Assembly: GCA_011799875.1 (NCBI GenBank)
Contig: CM022298.1
Span: 723,623,673-723,687,672 of the forward strand
DNA: 64,000 bases
Source of the DNA: Thinopyrum elongatum
Taxonomy: Eukaryota > Streptophyta > Magnoliopsida > Poales > Poaceae
Direction of reading: 5' to 3'
The notes under the pieces were generated by a model, which ran no database searches, was not told the origin of the DNA, and saw only the letters and a program-made list of their open reading frames with translations. Both the position numbers and the translations under genes were made by a program. Shown one piece after another: positions 22,801 to 37,800 of this stretch (its first letter is position 1; every line of letters starts with the position of its first letter).

Positions 22801-25800
22801 GACCTTGAAATTGAAGCACTACAAATGAACTCTGAAAAGCTTGATGAAAGTTGGCATGGTATCATCATTTCACCCACATAGCATGTCGCTAAAAAGTTGA
22901 GAGGGGTTACGGGCAAAAGCTGGATGCACTTGTACAAAATGGACAATCTCTTTCGAAGTAATAGGGTTTCGGCGAAAAATCATCTGTACAAAGGGATTCA
23001 TTTTTTTTGAACTATTTGAACTCCAGACTTTTTGTGTGTCAAAATACATCATTCAAAGCACATCATCAATTTTCAACCTTTCGACTTCATTGGTAGTTTC
23101 ATGCATTTACTGATGTTTTTGAGCTAAATGACCTTGAAATTGAAAAGCGCTACAAATGAACTCTGAAAAGGTTGAAAGTTGGCATGGTATCATCATTTCA
23201 CCCACATAGCAATGTTCTAAAAAGTTGAGAGGGTTACGGCAAAAACTGGATGCACTTCGTGTACAAAATGGGACAATCTCTTTCAAGAGTATCAGGGTTT
23301 CGGACGAAAACTCATCTGCTACAAAGGGATTTCAATTTTTTGAACTATTTGAACTCCAGACTTTTGGTGTTCAAATGCACCATTCAAAGCCACATCATCA
23401 ATTTTCAACCCTTTCTGACTTCATTTGGTATTTGTTCATCATTTACTGATTTTTTGAGCTAATCGACCCTGAAATTGAAAAGCACTACAAATGAACTTTG
23501 AAAAGTAGAAAGTTGGCATGGTATCATCATTTCACCCACATAGCATGCTAAAAATTGAGAGGGTTACGGAAAAGTGATGCACTTCGTATACAAAATGGAA
23601 TCTCTTTCGAAGATCAGGGTTTCGGACCGAAACTCATCTGTTACAAAGGGATTTCATTTTGAACTTATTTGAACTCCAGACTTTTTGTGTGTTCAAAATG
23701 CACCATTCAAAGCCACATAATCAATTTTCAACCTTCCGACTTTCATTGATATTTTCATGCATTTACTGATTTTTAAGCTAAATGACCCTGAAATGAAAAG
23801 GACTACAAATGAACTCTGAAAAGGTTGTAGTTGGCATGGTATCATCATTTCACCCATAGCAGTTCTAAAAGTTGAGCGGGGGTTACGGCAAAACTGGATG
23901 CATCTTGTACAAAATGGACAACTCTTTCGAAGATTCAGGGTTTCGGACGAAAACTCATCTGTTACAAAGGGATTTCATTTTTTGAAACTTATTTGAACTC
24001 AAGACTTTTTGTGTTCAAAATGCACCATTCAAAGCCACATCATCAATTTTCAACCCTTTCTGAACTTCATTGGTATTTTTCATGCATTTACTGATTTTTT
24101 GAGCCTAAATGACCCTAAATTGAAAAGCCATTTAAAAATGAACTCTGGAAAGGTTAAGTGGCATGGTATCATCATTTCACCCACATAGCATGTTCTAAAA
24201 GGTTGAGAGGTTACGGCAAAAATGGATGCACTTCGTGTACAAAATGGACAATCTCTTTCGAAGTATCAGGGTTTCGGACGAAAAACTCATTTGTTACAAA
24301 GGGATTTATTTTTTTGAACTATTTGAACTCAGACTTTTGGTGTTCAAATGCACCATTCAAAGCCACTCATCATTTTTCAACCCTTTATGATCATTTGGTA
24401 TTTTCATGCATTTACGATTTTTTGAGCTAAATGACCACTGAAATGAAAAGCGCTACAAATGAAACTCTGAAAGGGTGAAAGTTGGCCATGGTATCATATT
24501 CACCCACATAGCATGTTCTAAAAAGTTGAGAGGGTTAAGGCAAAAACTGGATGGCCTGCATGACAAAAATGGACAATCTCTTTCGAAGTATCAGGTTTCG
24601 GACGAAAACTCATCTGTTAAAAGGGATTTCATTTTTTTGAACTTATTGAACTCCAGACTTTTTGTGTGTTCAAAAATGCCACCATTCAAAGCCACATCAT
24701 CAATTTTTAAACCCTTTCTGACTTATTTGGTATTTTCATGCATTAATGATTTTTGGCTAAATGACCCTGAATTGAAAGCACTACAAATGAACTCTGAAAA
24801 GGTGAAAGTTGGCCATGGTATCATCATTTCACCCACATAGCATGTTAAAAAAGTGAGAGGGGTTACGGCAAAAACTGGATGCACTTCGTGTACAAAATGG
24901 ACAATCTCTTTCGAAGTATCAGGGTTCGTGACGAAAACTCATCTGTTACAAAGGGATTTCATTTTTTGAAATTATTGAACCCCAGCTTTTGTGTGTTCAA
25001 AAATGCACCATTCAAAGCCACACATCATCATTTTCAAACCTTTCCGTCATTGTATTTTTCATGCATTTACTGATTTTTAGCTAAATGACCCTTGAATGAA
25101 TGAAAAGCACTACAAATGAAATCTGAAAAGTTGAAAGTTGGCATGGTATCATCATTTCACCCACATAGCATGTGTCTAAAAAGTTGAGAGGGTTACGGCA
25201 AAAAGCTGAGATGCACTTAGTGTACAAAATGGAAAATCTCTTTCGAAGTAATCAGGGTTCGGACGAAAACTCATCGTTACAAAGGGATTTCATTTTTTTG
25301 AACTTATTTGAACTCCAGACTTTTGTGTGTTCAAAATGCACATTCAAAGCCACATCATCAATTTTACCCTTTCTGACTTATTTGTATTTTCAGCATTTAC
25401 TGATTTTTTTTTGCTAAAGACCCTGAAAATGAAAAAGCGCCTACAAATGAACTCTGAAAAAGGTTGAAAGTTGGCATGGTATCATCATTTCACCCACTAG
25501 CATGTTCTAAAAAGTTGAGAGGGTTACGGCAAAAACGGATGCACTTCGTGTACAAAATGGACAATCTCTTTCGAAGTATCAAGGTTTCGGACGAAAAACT
25601 CACTGCTTACAAAGGATTTCATTTTTTTGAACTTATTTGAATCCAGACTTTTTGTGTGTTCAAATGGCCATTCAAAGCCACATCATCAATTTTCAACACT
25701 TTCGACTTTCATTTGTATTTTCATGCATTTACTGATTTTTTGAGCTAAATGACCCTGAAATTAAAAAGCACTTCAAATGAACTCTGAAAAGTTGAAAGTT

Positions 25801-28800
25801 GGCATGGTATCATCATTTCACCAAATAGCATGTTCTAAAAAGTGAGAGGGTTACGGCAAAAGCTGGATGGCACTTCAGTGTACAAAATGACAATCTCTTT
25901 CGAAGTATCAGGGTTTCGGACGAAAAACTCATCTGTTACAAAGGGATTTCCATTTTTTGAACTTATTTGACTCCAGACTTTTGTGTGTTCAAAATGCACC
26001 ATTCAAAGCCACATCATCAATTTTCAACCCTTTCCGACTTCATTTTATTTTCATGCATTTATGATTTTTTAGCTAATGACCCTGAAATTGGAAAAAGCAC
26101 TACAAATGAACTCTGAAAAGGTTGAAAGTTGGCATGGTGATCATCATTTCACCCACATAGCATGTCTAAAAGTTGAGAGGGTTACGGCAAAAACTGGATG
26201 CATTCTGATACAAAATGGACAATCTCTTCGAAGTATAGGGTTCGGACGAAAACTCATCTGACCAAAAGGATTTCATTTTTTGAACTTATTTGAACTCCAG
26301 ACTTTTTTGTGTTCAAAATGCACCATAAAGCCACATCATCAATTTTAACCCTTTCTGACTTCATTTGGTATTTTCATGCATTTACTGATTTTTTAGCTAA
26401 ATGACCCTGAAATTGAAAAGAACTACAATGAACTCTGAAAAGTTGAAAGTTGGCATGGATCATCATTCACCCACATAGCATGTTCTAAAAAGTTGAAGAG
26501 GGTTACGGCAAAAACTGGATGCACTTCAGGTACAAAATGGACAATCTCTTTCGAAGTATCAGGTTCCGACGAAAACTCATCTGTTACAAAGGGATTTCAT
26601 TTTTTGAACTATTTGAACTCCAGATTTTGTGTGTTCAAATGCACCACTTCAAAGCCACATCATCAATTTTAACCCTTTCTGACTTCATTGGTATTCATGC
26701 ATTTACGATTTTTGAGCTAAATGACCCTGAAATTGAAAAGCACTCCAAATGAACTCTGAAAAGGTTGAAAGTTGGCATGGTATAATCATTTCACCCACAT
26801 AGCATGTTACTAAAAAGTCGAGAGGTTACGGAAAAAAAACTGTTGCACTGTACAAAATGGACAATCTCTTCGAAGTATCGGGTTTCGAGACGAAAACTCA
26901 TCTTTACAAAGGGATTCATTTTTTGAACTTATTTGAACTCAGACTTTTGTGGTTCAAATGCACCATTCAAAGCCACATCATCAATTTTCAAACTTTCTGA
27001 CTTCATTTGGTATTCATGCATTTACTGAATTTTTAGCTAAAAAGACCCTGAAATTGAAAAGCACTACAAATGAACTCTGAAAGGTGAAAGTTGGCATGGT
27101 ATCATCATTTCACCCACATAGCATGTTTAAAAAGTTGAGAGGGTACGGCAAAATGGATGCATTCATGTACAAAATGGACAATCTCTTTCGAAGTATCAGG
27201 GTTTCGGAAGAAAAACTCATCGTTACAAAGGGATTTCATTTTTTTGAACTTATTTGAACTCCAGACTTTTTGTGTGTTCAAAATGCCCATTCAAAGCCCA
27301 ATCATCAATTTTCAACCCTTCTGACTTATTTGGTATTTTCATGCATTTACTGATTTTTTTAGCTAAAGACCCTGAAAATGAAAAGCGACTACAAATGAAC
27401 TCTGAAAAGGTTGAAAGTTGGCATGGTATCATCATTTCCCCAACATAGCATGTCTAAAAAGTGAGAGGGTTACGGCAAAAATGGATGATGCACTTCGTGT
27501 ACAAAATGGAAATCTCTTTCGAAGTATCAGGGTTTCGGAGAAAAACTCATCGTTACAAAGGGATTTCATTTTTTTGAACTTATTTGAAACCCAGACTTTT
27601 TTGTGTTCAAAATGCTCCATTCAAAGCCACATCATCAATTTCAACACTTTCTGCTTCATTGGTATTTTCATGCATTTACTGATTTTTTTGAGCTAAATGA
27701 CCCTGAAATTGAAAAGCACTACAAATGAACTCTGAAAGGTTGAAAGTGGCATGGTATCATCATTTCACCATATAGCATGTTATAAAAGTCGAGAGGGTTA
27801 GAGACAAAAACTGGTGCATTGTACAAAATGGACAATCCTTTCGAAGAGTATCAGGGTTCGGACGAAAACTCAATTGTTACAAAGGGATTTCATTTTTTTG
27901 AACTTATTTGAACCCAGACTTTTTGTGTGTTCAAAATGCACCATTCAAGCCACATCACAATTTTCAACCTTTCCGACTTCATTTGATATTTTTCATGCAT
28001 TTACTGATTTTTTTAAGCTAAATGACCCTGAAATTGAAAAGCACTACAAATAACTCTGAAAAGGTTAAAATTGGCATGGTATCATCATTCACCCACATAG
28101 CATGTTTAAAAAGTGAGAGGGTACGGCAAAAGTTGGGATGCACTTAGTCTGTACAAATGGACATCTCTTTCGAAATAGTATCAGGGTTTCGGAGAAAACT
28201 CATCTGTTACAAAGGGATTTCATTTTTTGAAACTTATTGAACTCCGACTTTTTGTGTGTTCAAAATGCACCATTCAAAGCCAATCATCAATTTTCACCTT
28301 TCGACTTCTATTGTATTTTTCATGCATTTACTGATTTTTTAGCTAAATGACCCTGAAAAATGAAAAGCACTACAAATGAACTCTGAAAAGGTTGAAAGTT
28401 GGCATGGTATCATCATTTCACCACATAGCATGTTCTAAAAAGTTGAGAGGGTTACGGCAAAAACTGGATGCATTCATGTACAAAATGGACAATCTCTTTC
28501 GAAGTATAAGGTTTCGGGACGAAAACTCATCGTTACAAAGGATTTCATTTTTGAACTTATTTGAACTCCAGACTTTTTGTGTGTTCAAATGCACCATTCA
28601 AAGTCCACATCATCAATTTTCAACCCTTTCTGACTCATTGGTATTTTCATGCATTTACTGATTTTTTGAGCAAATGACCCTGGAAATTGAAAGCACTACA
28701 AATGAACTCTGAAAAGGTTGAAAGTTGGCATGGTATCATCATTTCACCCAATAGCATGTTCTAAAAGTGAGAGGGTTACGGCAAAACTGGATGCCATTCG

Positions 28801-31800
28801 TACAAAATGGACAATCTCTTTCGAAGTATCAGGGTTCGAGACGAAAACTCATCTGTTAAACAAGGGATTTCAATTTTTTGAATTATTTGAACTCCAGACT
28901 TTTTGTTGTTCAAAATGCACCATCAAAGCCACATCATCAATTTTCAACCCTTTCTGCATTCATTTGGGTATTTTCATGATTTACTGATTTTTTGAGCTAA
29001 ATGACCCTGAAATTGAAAAGCACTACAAATGAACTCTGAAAAGGTTGAAAGTTGGCATGGTATACATTCATTCACCACATAGCATGTTCTAAAAGTGAGA
29101 GGGTTACGGCAAAAACGGATGCCATTCATGTACAAAATGGACAATCTCTTTCGAAGTATCAGGGGTTCGGAACGAAAACTCATCGTTACAAAGGGATTCA
29201 TTTTTTGAAACTTATTTGAACTCCAGACTTTTGTGTGTTCAAAATGCACCATTCAAAGCCACATCATCAATTTCTAACCCTTTCGACTTCATTTGTATTT
29301 TCATGCATTTCTGATTTTTAAGCTAAATGACCCTGAAATTGAAAAGCACTACAAATGAACTCTGAAAAGTGTGAAAGTTGCATGGTATATCATTTCACCC
29401 ACATAGCAGTTCTAAAAAGTTGAGAGGGTTACGGCAAAAACTGGATGCACTTGTGTTACAAATGGACAATCTCTTTCGAAGTATCAGGGTTCGGACGAAA
29501 ACTAATCTTTACAAAGGGATTCTTTTTTGAACTATTTGAAACCCAGACTTTTTGTGTGTTCAAAATGCACCATTCAAAGCCACATCATCAATTTTCAACC
29601 TTTCGACTTAATTTGTGATATTTTCATGCATTTACTGATTTTTTTAGCTAAATGACCCTGAAAATTGAAAAGCACTACAAATGAACTCTGAAAAGTTGAA
29701 AGTTGGCATGGTATCATCATTTCAACCACATAGCATGTTCTAAAAAGTTGAGAGGGTTACGGCAAAAAGTGGATGCACTAGTGTACAAAATGGACAATCT
29801 CTTCGAAGTATCAGGGTTCGGAGAAAAACTCATCTGTTACAAGGGATGTCATTTTTTTGAACTTATTTGAACTCCAGACTTTTGGTGTTCCAAAATGCAT
29901 CATTCAAAGCCACATCATCAATTTCAACATTTCTGACTTCAATTGGTATTTTTCATGCATTTACTGATTTTTTTGAGCTAAATGACCCTGAAATTGAAAA
30001 GCACTACAAATGAACTCTGAAAAGGTTAAAATGGCATTGGTATCATCATTTCACCCACATAGCATGTTCTAAAAAGTGAGAGGGTTACGGCAAAAACTGG
30101 ATGCACTCTTGTAACAAAATGGACCATCTCTTTCGAAGTATCAAGGTTCGGACGAAAACTCATCTGTTACAAAGGGATTTCATTTTTTGAACTTATTGAA
30201 TCCAGACTTTTTGTGTGTTCAAAATGCACCATTCAAAGCCACATCATCAATTTTTCACCTTTTGACTTATTGTATTTTTCATGCATTTACTGATTTTTTG
30301 AGCTAATGACCCTGAAATTAAAAGCACTACAAATGAACTCTGAAAAGGTTTAAAATTGGCATGGTATCATCATTCACCCACATAGCATGTTCTAAAAGTT
30401 GAGAGGGTTACGGCAAAAGCTGGATGCACTTCATGTACAAAATGGACAATCTCTTCGAAGTATCAGGGTTTCGGACGAAAAACTCATCTGTTACCAAAGG
30501 GATTTCATTTTTTTGAACTTATTTGAAATACCGACTTTTGGTTGTTCAAAATGCACCATTCAAAGCCACTCATCAATTTTCACCCTTCGACTTCTTTGGT
30601 ATTTTTCATGCAATTACTGATTTTTTTGAGCTAAATGACCCTGAAATTGAAAAAGCACTACAAATGAACTCTGAAAAGCTTGAAAGTTGGCATGGTATCA
30701 ATTTCACCCACATAGCATGTTCTAAAAAGTTGAGAGGGTTACGGCAAAAACTGGATGCACTTATGTACAAAATGGACAATCTCTTTCGAAGTATCAGGGT
30801 TTCGGACGAAAACTCATCTGTTACAAAAGGGATTTCAATTTTTGAACTTATTTGAACTCCAGACTTTTTGTGTGTTCAAAATGCCACATTCAAAGCCACA
30901 TCATCAATTTTCAACCCTTCTGACTTCATTTGGTATTTTTCATGCATTTACTGATTTTTTTTGAGCTAAATGACCTTGAAATTGAAAAGCACTACAAATG
31001 AACTCTGAAAAGGTTGAAAGTTGGCATGGTATACATCATTTCACCCACATAGCATGTTCTAAAAAGTTGAGAGGGTTACGGCAAAAACTGTGATGCACTT
31101 CATGTACAAAATGGACCAATCTCTTTCGAAGTACAGGGTTCGGAACGAAAACTCATCTGTACAAAGGGATTTAATTTTTTGAAATTATTTGAACTCCAGA
31201 CTTTTTGTGTGTTCAAAATGCACCATTCAAAGCCACATCATCAATTTTAAACCCTTTCTGACTTTATTTGGTATTTTTCATGCATTTACTGATTTTTGAG
31301 CTAAAGACCCTGAAATTGAAAAGCACTACAAATGAACTCTGAAAAGTGAAAGTTGGCATGGTATTCTCATTTCACCCACATAGCATGTTTAAAAAGTTGA
31401 GAGGGTTACGGAAAAACTGGATGCACTTGTTACAAAATGGACAATCTCTTTCGAAGTATCAGGGTTTCGGAGAAACTCATCTGTTACAAAGGGATTTCGA
31501 TTTTTTTGAAACTTATTGAACCCCAGACTTTTGTGTGTTCAAAATGCACCATTCAAAGCCACATCATCAATTTCAACCCTTCGACTTCTTTGATATTTTT
31601 CATGCATTTACTGATTTTTTAAGCTAAATGACCCTTGAAATTAAAAAGCACTACAAATGTAACTCTGAAAAGCTGAAAGTTGGCATGGTATCATCATTGT
31701 CACCACATAGCATGTTTCTAAAAAGTTGAGAGGGTTACGGCAAAAGTGGATGCACTAGTGTAAAAAATGGAAATCTCTTTCGAAGTATCAGGGTTTCGGA

Positions 31801-34800
31801 CGAAAACTCATCAGTTACAAAGGGATTTCATTTTTTGAACTTATTTGAACTCCAGACTTTTTGGGTTCAAAATGCACCATTCAAAGCCACATCATCAATT
31901 TTCACCTTTCTGACTTATTTGGTATTTTCATGCATTTACTGATTTTTAAGCTAAATGACCCTGATGAAAATGAAAAGCATACAAATGAACTCTGAAAAGG
32001 TTGAAAGTTGGCATGGTATCATCATTTCACCCACATAGCATGTTCTAAAAAGTTGAGAGGGTTACGGCCAAAAATGGATGCACTATCGTGTCCAAAATGG
32101 ACAATCTCTTCGAAGTATCAAGGTTTGCGACGAAAAATCATCTGTTAGAAAGGGATTTCATTTTTTTGAACTTATTTGAAGTCCAGACTTTTGTGTGTTC
32201 AAAATGCTCCATTCAAAGCCACATCATCAATTTTCACTTTCGACTTCATTTGGTATTTTTCATGATTTACTGATTTTTTGAGCTAAATGACCATTGAAAT
32301 GAAAAGCATACAAATGAACTCTGTGAAAAGGTGAAAAGTTTGGCATGGTATCAATCATTTCACCCACATAGGCATGTTTAAAAGTTGAGAGGGTTACGGC
32401 AAAAAGCTGGATGCACTTATGTACAAAATGGACATCTCTCGAAAGTATCAGGGTTTCGGACGAAAACTCATTGTTACAAAGGGATTTCATTTTTTGAACT
32501 ATTTGAACTCCAGACTTTGTGTGTTCAAAAGCACCATTCAAAGCCACATCATCAATTTTCACCCTTCGAATTCATTTGGTATTTTTCATGCATTTACTGA
32601 TTTTTTGTAAGCTAAATGACCCTGAAATGAAAAGCGCTACAAATGAACTCTGAAAAGGGTTGAAATTGGCATGGGTATCATCATTTCACCCACATAGCAT
32701 GTGCTTAAAAAGTTGAGAGGGTTACGGCAAAAGCTGGATGCACTTCGTATACAAAATGGACAATCTCTTCTCGAAGTCTTAGCGTTCGACGAGAAACTCA
32801 TCTGTTACAAAGGGATTTCATTTTTGAACTTATTTGAACTCCACTTTTGTGTGTCAAAATGCACCATTCAAAGCCACATCCAATTTTTAACCCTTTCCGA
32901 CTTCATTTGATATTTTTCATGCATTTTATGATTTTTTAAGCTAAATGACCTTGAAATTGAAAAGCACTACAAATGAACTTGAAAAGGTTGAAATTGGCAT
33001 GGATCATTATTTACACCCAAATAGCATGTGCTAAAAAGTTGAGAGGGTTACGGCAAAAGCTGGATGCACTTCGTATACAAAATGGACAATCTCTTTCGAA
33101 GTAAAACGGGTTTCAGGGACGGAAAAACTCATCTGTTACAAAGGGATTCATTTTTTTGAACTTATTTGAAATCCAATTTTTGTGTTTCAAAATCACACAT
33201 TCAAAGCCACATCATCAATTTTAACCCTTTCGACTTCATTTGGTATTTTTCATGCATTTACGATTTTTTAGCTAAATGACCTTGAAATTGAAAAGCGCTA
33301 CTACAATGAACTCTGAAAAGCTTGAAATTGGCATGGTATCATCATTTACCCACATAGCATGTTCTAAAAAGTGAGAGGGTTACGGCAAAAACTGGATGCA
33401 CTTCGTGTACAAAATGGACAATCTCTTTCGAAGTATCAGGGTTTCGGCCGAAAACTCATTGTACAAAGGATTTCAATTTTGTGAACTTATTTGAACTCCA
33501 GACTTTTGTGTGTTCAAAATGACACATTCAAAGCCACATCATCAATTTTCAACCCTTTCTGACTTCATTTGGTATTTTTCATGCATTTACTGATTTTTTT
33601 GAGCTAAATGACCCTGAATTGAAAAGCACTACAAATGAACTCTGAAAAGGTGAAAGTTGCATGGTATCATTTTCACCCACATAGCATGTTCTAAAAAGTT
33701 GAGAGGGTTACGGAAATGGATGCACTTCGTTACAAAATGGACAATCTCTTCGAAGTATCAGGGTTTCGGACGAAAACTCATCTGTACAAACGGGATTTCA
33801 TTTTTTGAACTTATTTGAACTCCAGACTTTTGGTGTGTTCAAAATGCACCATCACAAGCCACATCATCAATTTTCACCTTTGACTCATTTGTGTATTTTT
33901 CATGCATTTATGATTTTTTAGTAAATGACCCTGAAATTGAAAAGCACTACAAATGAACTCTGAAAAGGTGATAGTTGGCATGGTATCATATTTCACCCAC
34001 ATAGCATGCTAAAAGTTGAGAGGGTTACGGAAAAGCTGGATGCACTTGTATGTACAAAAGGACAATCTCTTTCGAAGGTATCAGGGTTCGGACGAAAACT
34101 CATCTGTTACAAAGGATTTATTTTTTGAACTTATTGAACTCCAGACTTTTGTGTGTTCAAAATGCACCATTCAAAGCCACATCATCAATTTTCAACCCTT
34201 TCGACTTCATTTGGTATTTTTCATTGCATTACTGATTTTTTAGCTAAATGACCCTGAAATTGAAAAGCACTACAAATGAACTCTGAAAAGGTTAAAATGG
34301 CATGGTATCATCATTTCACCCACATAGCAGGTCTAAAAAGTTGAGAGGGGTTACGGCAAAAGCTGGATGCACTGTAACAAATGGACAATCTCTCTTCGAA
34401 GTATCAGGGGTTCAGGACGGAAAACTCATCTGTTACAAAGGGGATTTCATTTTTTTGCAACTTATGAACTCCATGACTTTTGTGTGGTCAAAAGCACATT
34501 CAAAAGCCACATCATCAATTTTACCCTTTCTGACTTCATTGTATTTTCATGCATTTACTGATTTTTTTGAGCTAAATGACCTTGAAATCTGAAAAGCCAC
34601 ACAAGATGAACTCTGAAAAAGTTTGAAATTGGCATGGTATCATTATTTCACCCACATAGCATGTTCTAAAAAAGTGGAGAGGGTACGGCAAAAGCTGGAT
34701 GCACTTAGTACAAAATGGACAATCTCTTTCGAAGTAACAGGTTTCGGCCGAAAAATCATCTGTTACAAAGGGATTTCATTTTTTTGAACTTATTTGAACT

Positions 34801-37800
34801 CCAGACTTTTTGTGTGTTCAAATACTCCATTCAAAGCCACAATCATCAATTTTCAACCCTTTCTGACTTCATTTGGTAATTTTCATGCATTTACAGATTT
34901 TTGAGCAAATGACATGGAAATTGAAAAGCGCTACAAAGAACTCTGAAAAGTTGAAAGTTGGACGGTATCATCTTTACCCACATAGCATGTTCTAAAAAGT
35001 GAAGAGGTTACGGCAAAACACTGATGCACTTCGTGTTACAAAATGGACAATCTCTTTCGAAGTATCAGGGTTTCGGACGAAAACTCATCGTACAAACGGA
35101 TTTCAATTTTTGGACTTATTGAACTCCAGACTTTTGTGTGTTCAAATGCACCATTCAAAGCCACATCATCAATTTCAACCCTTTCTACTTCATTTGGTAT
35201 TTTTCATGCATTTACTGATTTTTTGAGCTAAATGACCGTGAAATTGAAAGCACTACAAATGAACTGAAAAGGTAGAAAGTTGGCATGTATCTCATCTTCA
35301 CCCCACATAGCATGTGCTAAAAAGTTGAGAGGGGTTACGGGAAAAGCTGGAATGCACTTCGTATGACAAAATGGGACAATCTCTTTCGAAGAGTCAGGGT
35401 TTCGGACAGAAAACTCATCTGCTTACAAGGGATTTCATTTTTGGAACTTATTTGAACTCCAGACTTTTGTGTGTTCAAAATGCACCATTCAAAGCCACAT
35501 CATATTTCAAACCTTTCAGACTTCATTTGAATTTTCATGCATTACTGATTTTTAAGCTAAATGACCATGAAATTGAAAGGATACAAATGAACTCTGAAAA
35601 GCTTGAAAGTTGGCATGGTATCATCATTTCACCCACATAGCATGTTCTAAAAAGTTGAGAGGGTTACGGCAAAAATGGATGCACTTCATGTACAAAATGT
35701 GGACAATCATCTTTCGAATAGTATCAGGGTTTCGGACGAAAACTCATCTTTACAAAGGGATTTCATTTTTTGAACTTATTTGAACTCCAGACTTTTTGTG
35801 TGTTCAAAATTGCACCATTCAAAGCCACATCATCAATTTTCACCTTTCCGACTTTCATTTGTATTTTCATGCATTTTTACTGATTTTTGAGCTAAATGAC
35901 CGTGAAATTGAAAAGCACGACAAATGAACTCTGGAAAAGCTTGAAAGTTGGCATGGTATCATCATTTCACCCACATAGCATGTTCATAAAAGTTGAGATG
36001 GTTACAGGCAAAAGCTGGATTGACACTTAGTGTACAAAATGGGACAATCTCTTTGAAGTATCGGGTTTCGGACGAAAACTCATTGTACGAAGGGGAATTC
36101 ATGTTTTTGAACTTATTGAAGTCCAGACTTGTTGTGTTCAAAATGCATCATTCAAAGCCATCATCAATTCCATCCCTTTCGACTTCATTTGGTATTTTTC
36201 ATGCATTACTGATTTTTGAGCGCTAAATGACCATGAAATTGAAAAGCGCTACAAATGAACTCTGAAAAGGTTGAAAAGTTGGAGGTTGTATCATCATTTC
36301 ACCACATAGCATGTTCTAAAAGTTGAGAGGGTTACGGCAAAAACTGGATGCACTTCATGTACAAAAGGGACAATCTCTTTCAAGTATCAGGTTTCGGACG
36401 AAAACTCATCTGTTACAAAGGGATTTCATTTTTTGAACTTATTTGAAGTCCAGACTTTTTGTGTTCAAAATGCACCATTCAAAGCCACATCATCAATTTT
36501 CAACCCTTCTACTTCATTTGGTATTTTTTCATGCTATTACTGATTTTTTTTGAGCTAAATGACCCTGAAATTGAAAAGCGCTACAAATGAACTCTGAAAA
36601 GGTTGAAAGTTGGCACGGTAATATCATTTCACCCACATAGCATGTTCTAAAAAGTGAGAGGGTTACGGCAAAAATGATGCACTTGTACAAAATGGACAAT
36701 CTTTCGAAAGTATCAGGGTTTCGGACGAAAAACTCATCTTACAAAGGGATTTCATTTTTTTGAACTTATTGAACCGACTGTTTGTGTTCAAAATGCACCA
36801 TTCAAAGCCAATCATCAATTTTCAACCCTTTCTACTTCATTGGTATTTTTCATGCATTTATGATTTTTATGAGCTAAATGACCCTGAAATTGAAAGACTA
36901 CAAAGAACTCTGAAAAGGTGAACGTGGCATGGTATCATCATTTCACCCACATAGCATGTCTAAAAAGTTGAGAGGGTTACGGAAAAACAAAAATGATGCA
37001 ATCAGTACAAAATGGACAATCTCTTTCGAAGTATCAGGGTTCGCGAACGAAAACTCATCTGTACAAAGGGATTTCAATTTTTGAACATTTGAACTCCAGA
37101 CTTTTGTGTGTTCAAAATGCACCATTCAAAGCCACATCATCAATTTTCAACCCTTTCGACTTCATTTGGTATTTTTCATGCATTTATGATTTTTGACCTA
37201 ATGACCTGAAATTGAAAAGACTACAAATGAACTCTGAAAAGGTTGAAAGTGTGGCATGGTATTATCATTCACCCACATAGCATGTTTAAAAAGTGAGAGG
37301 GTACGGACCAAAAAACTGGAGCAATTCGGTACAAAATGGACAATCTCTTCGAAGTATCGGGTTTCGGAGAAACAATCTGTTACAAAGGGATTTCATTTTG
37401 TTTGAACTTTTTGGAAACTCCAGACTTTTGTGTGTTAAAATGCACCCATTCCAAAGCCACATCATCAATTTCAACCCTTTCCGACTTCATTATGATATTT
37501 TTCATGCGATGTACTTATTGTTTTAAGGCTAAATGACCCTGAAATGAAAGCACTACAAATGGAACTCTGAAAAGTTGAAACGTTGGCATGGTATCATCAT
37601 TTCACCCAATAGATGTTCGTAAAAAGTTGAGAGGGTTACGGCAAAAGCTGGATGCACTTAGTAGTACAAAATGGAAAAATCTCTTTCGAAGTATCAGGGT
37701 TTGGAAGAAAACTCCATCTGTTCAAAGGGATTTCATTTTTTTGAACTATTTGAACTCCAGACTTTTGTGTGGTTCAAATGCAAATCATCAAAGCCACATC

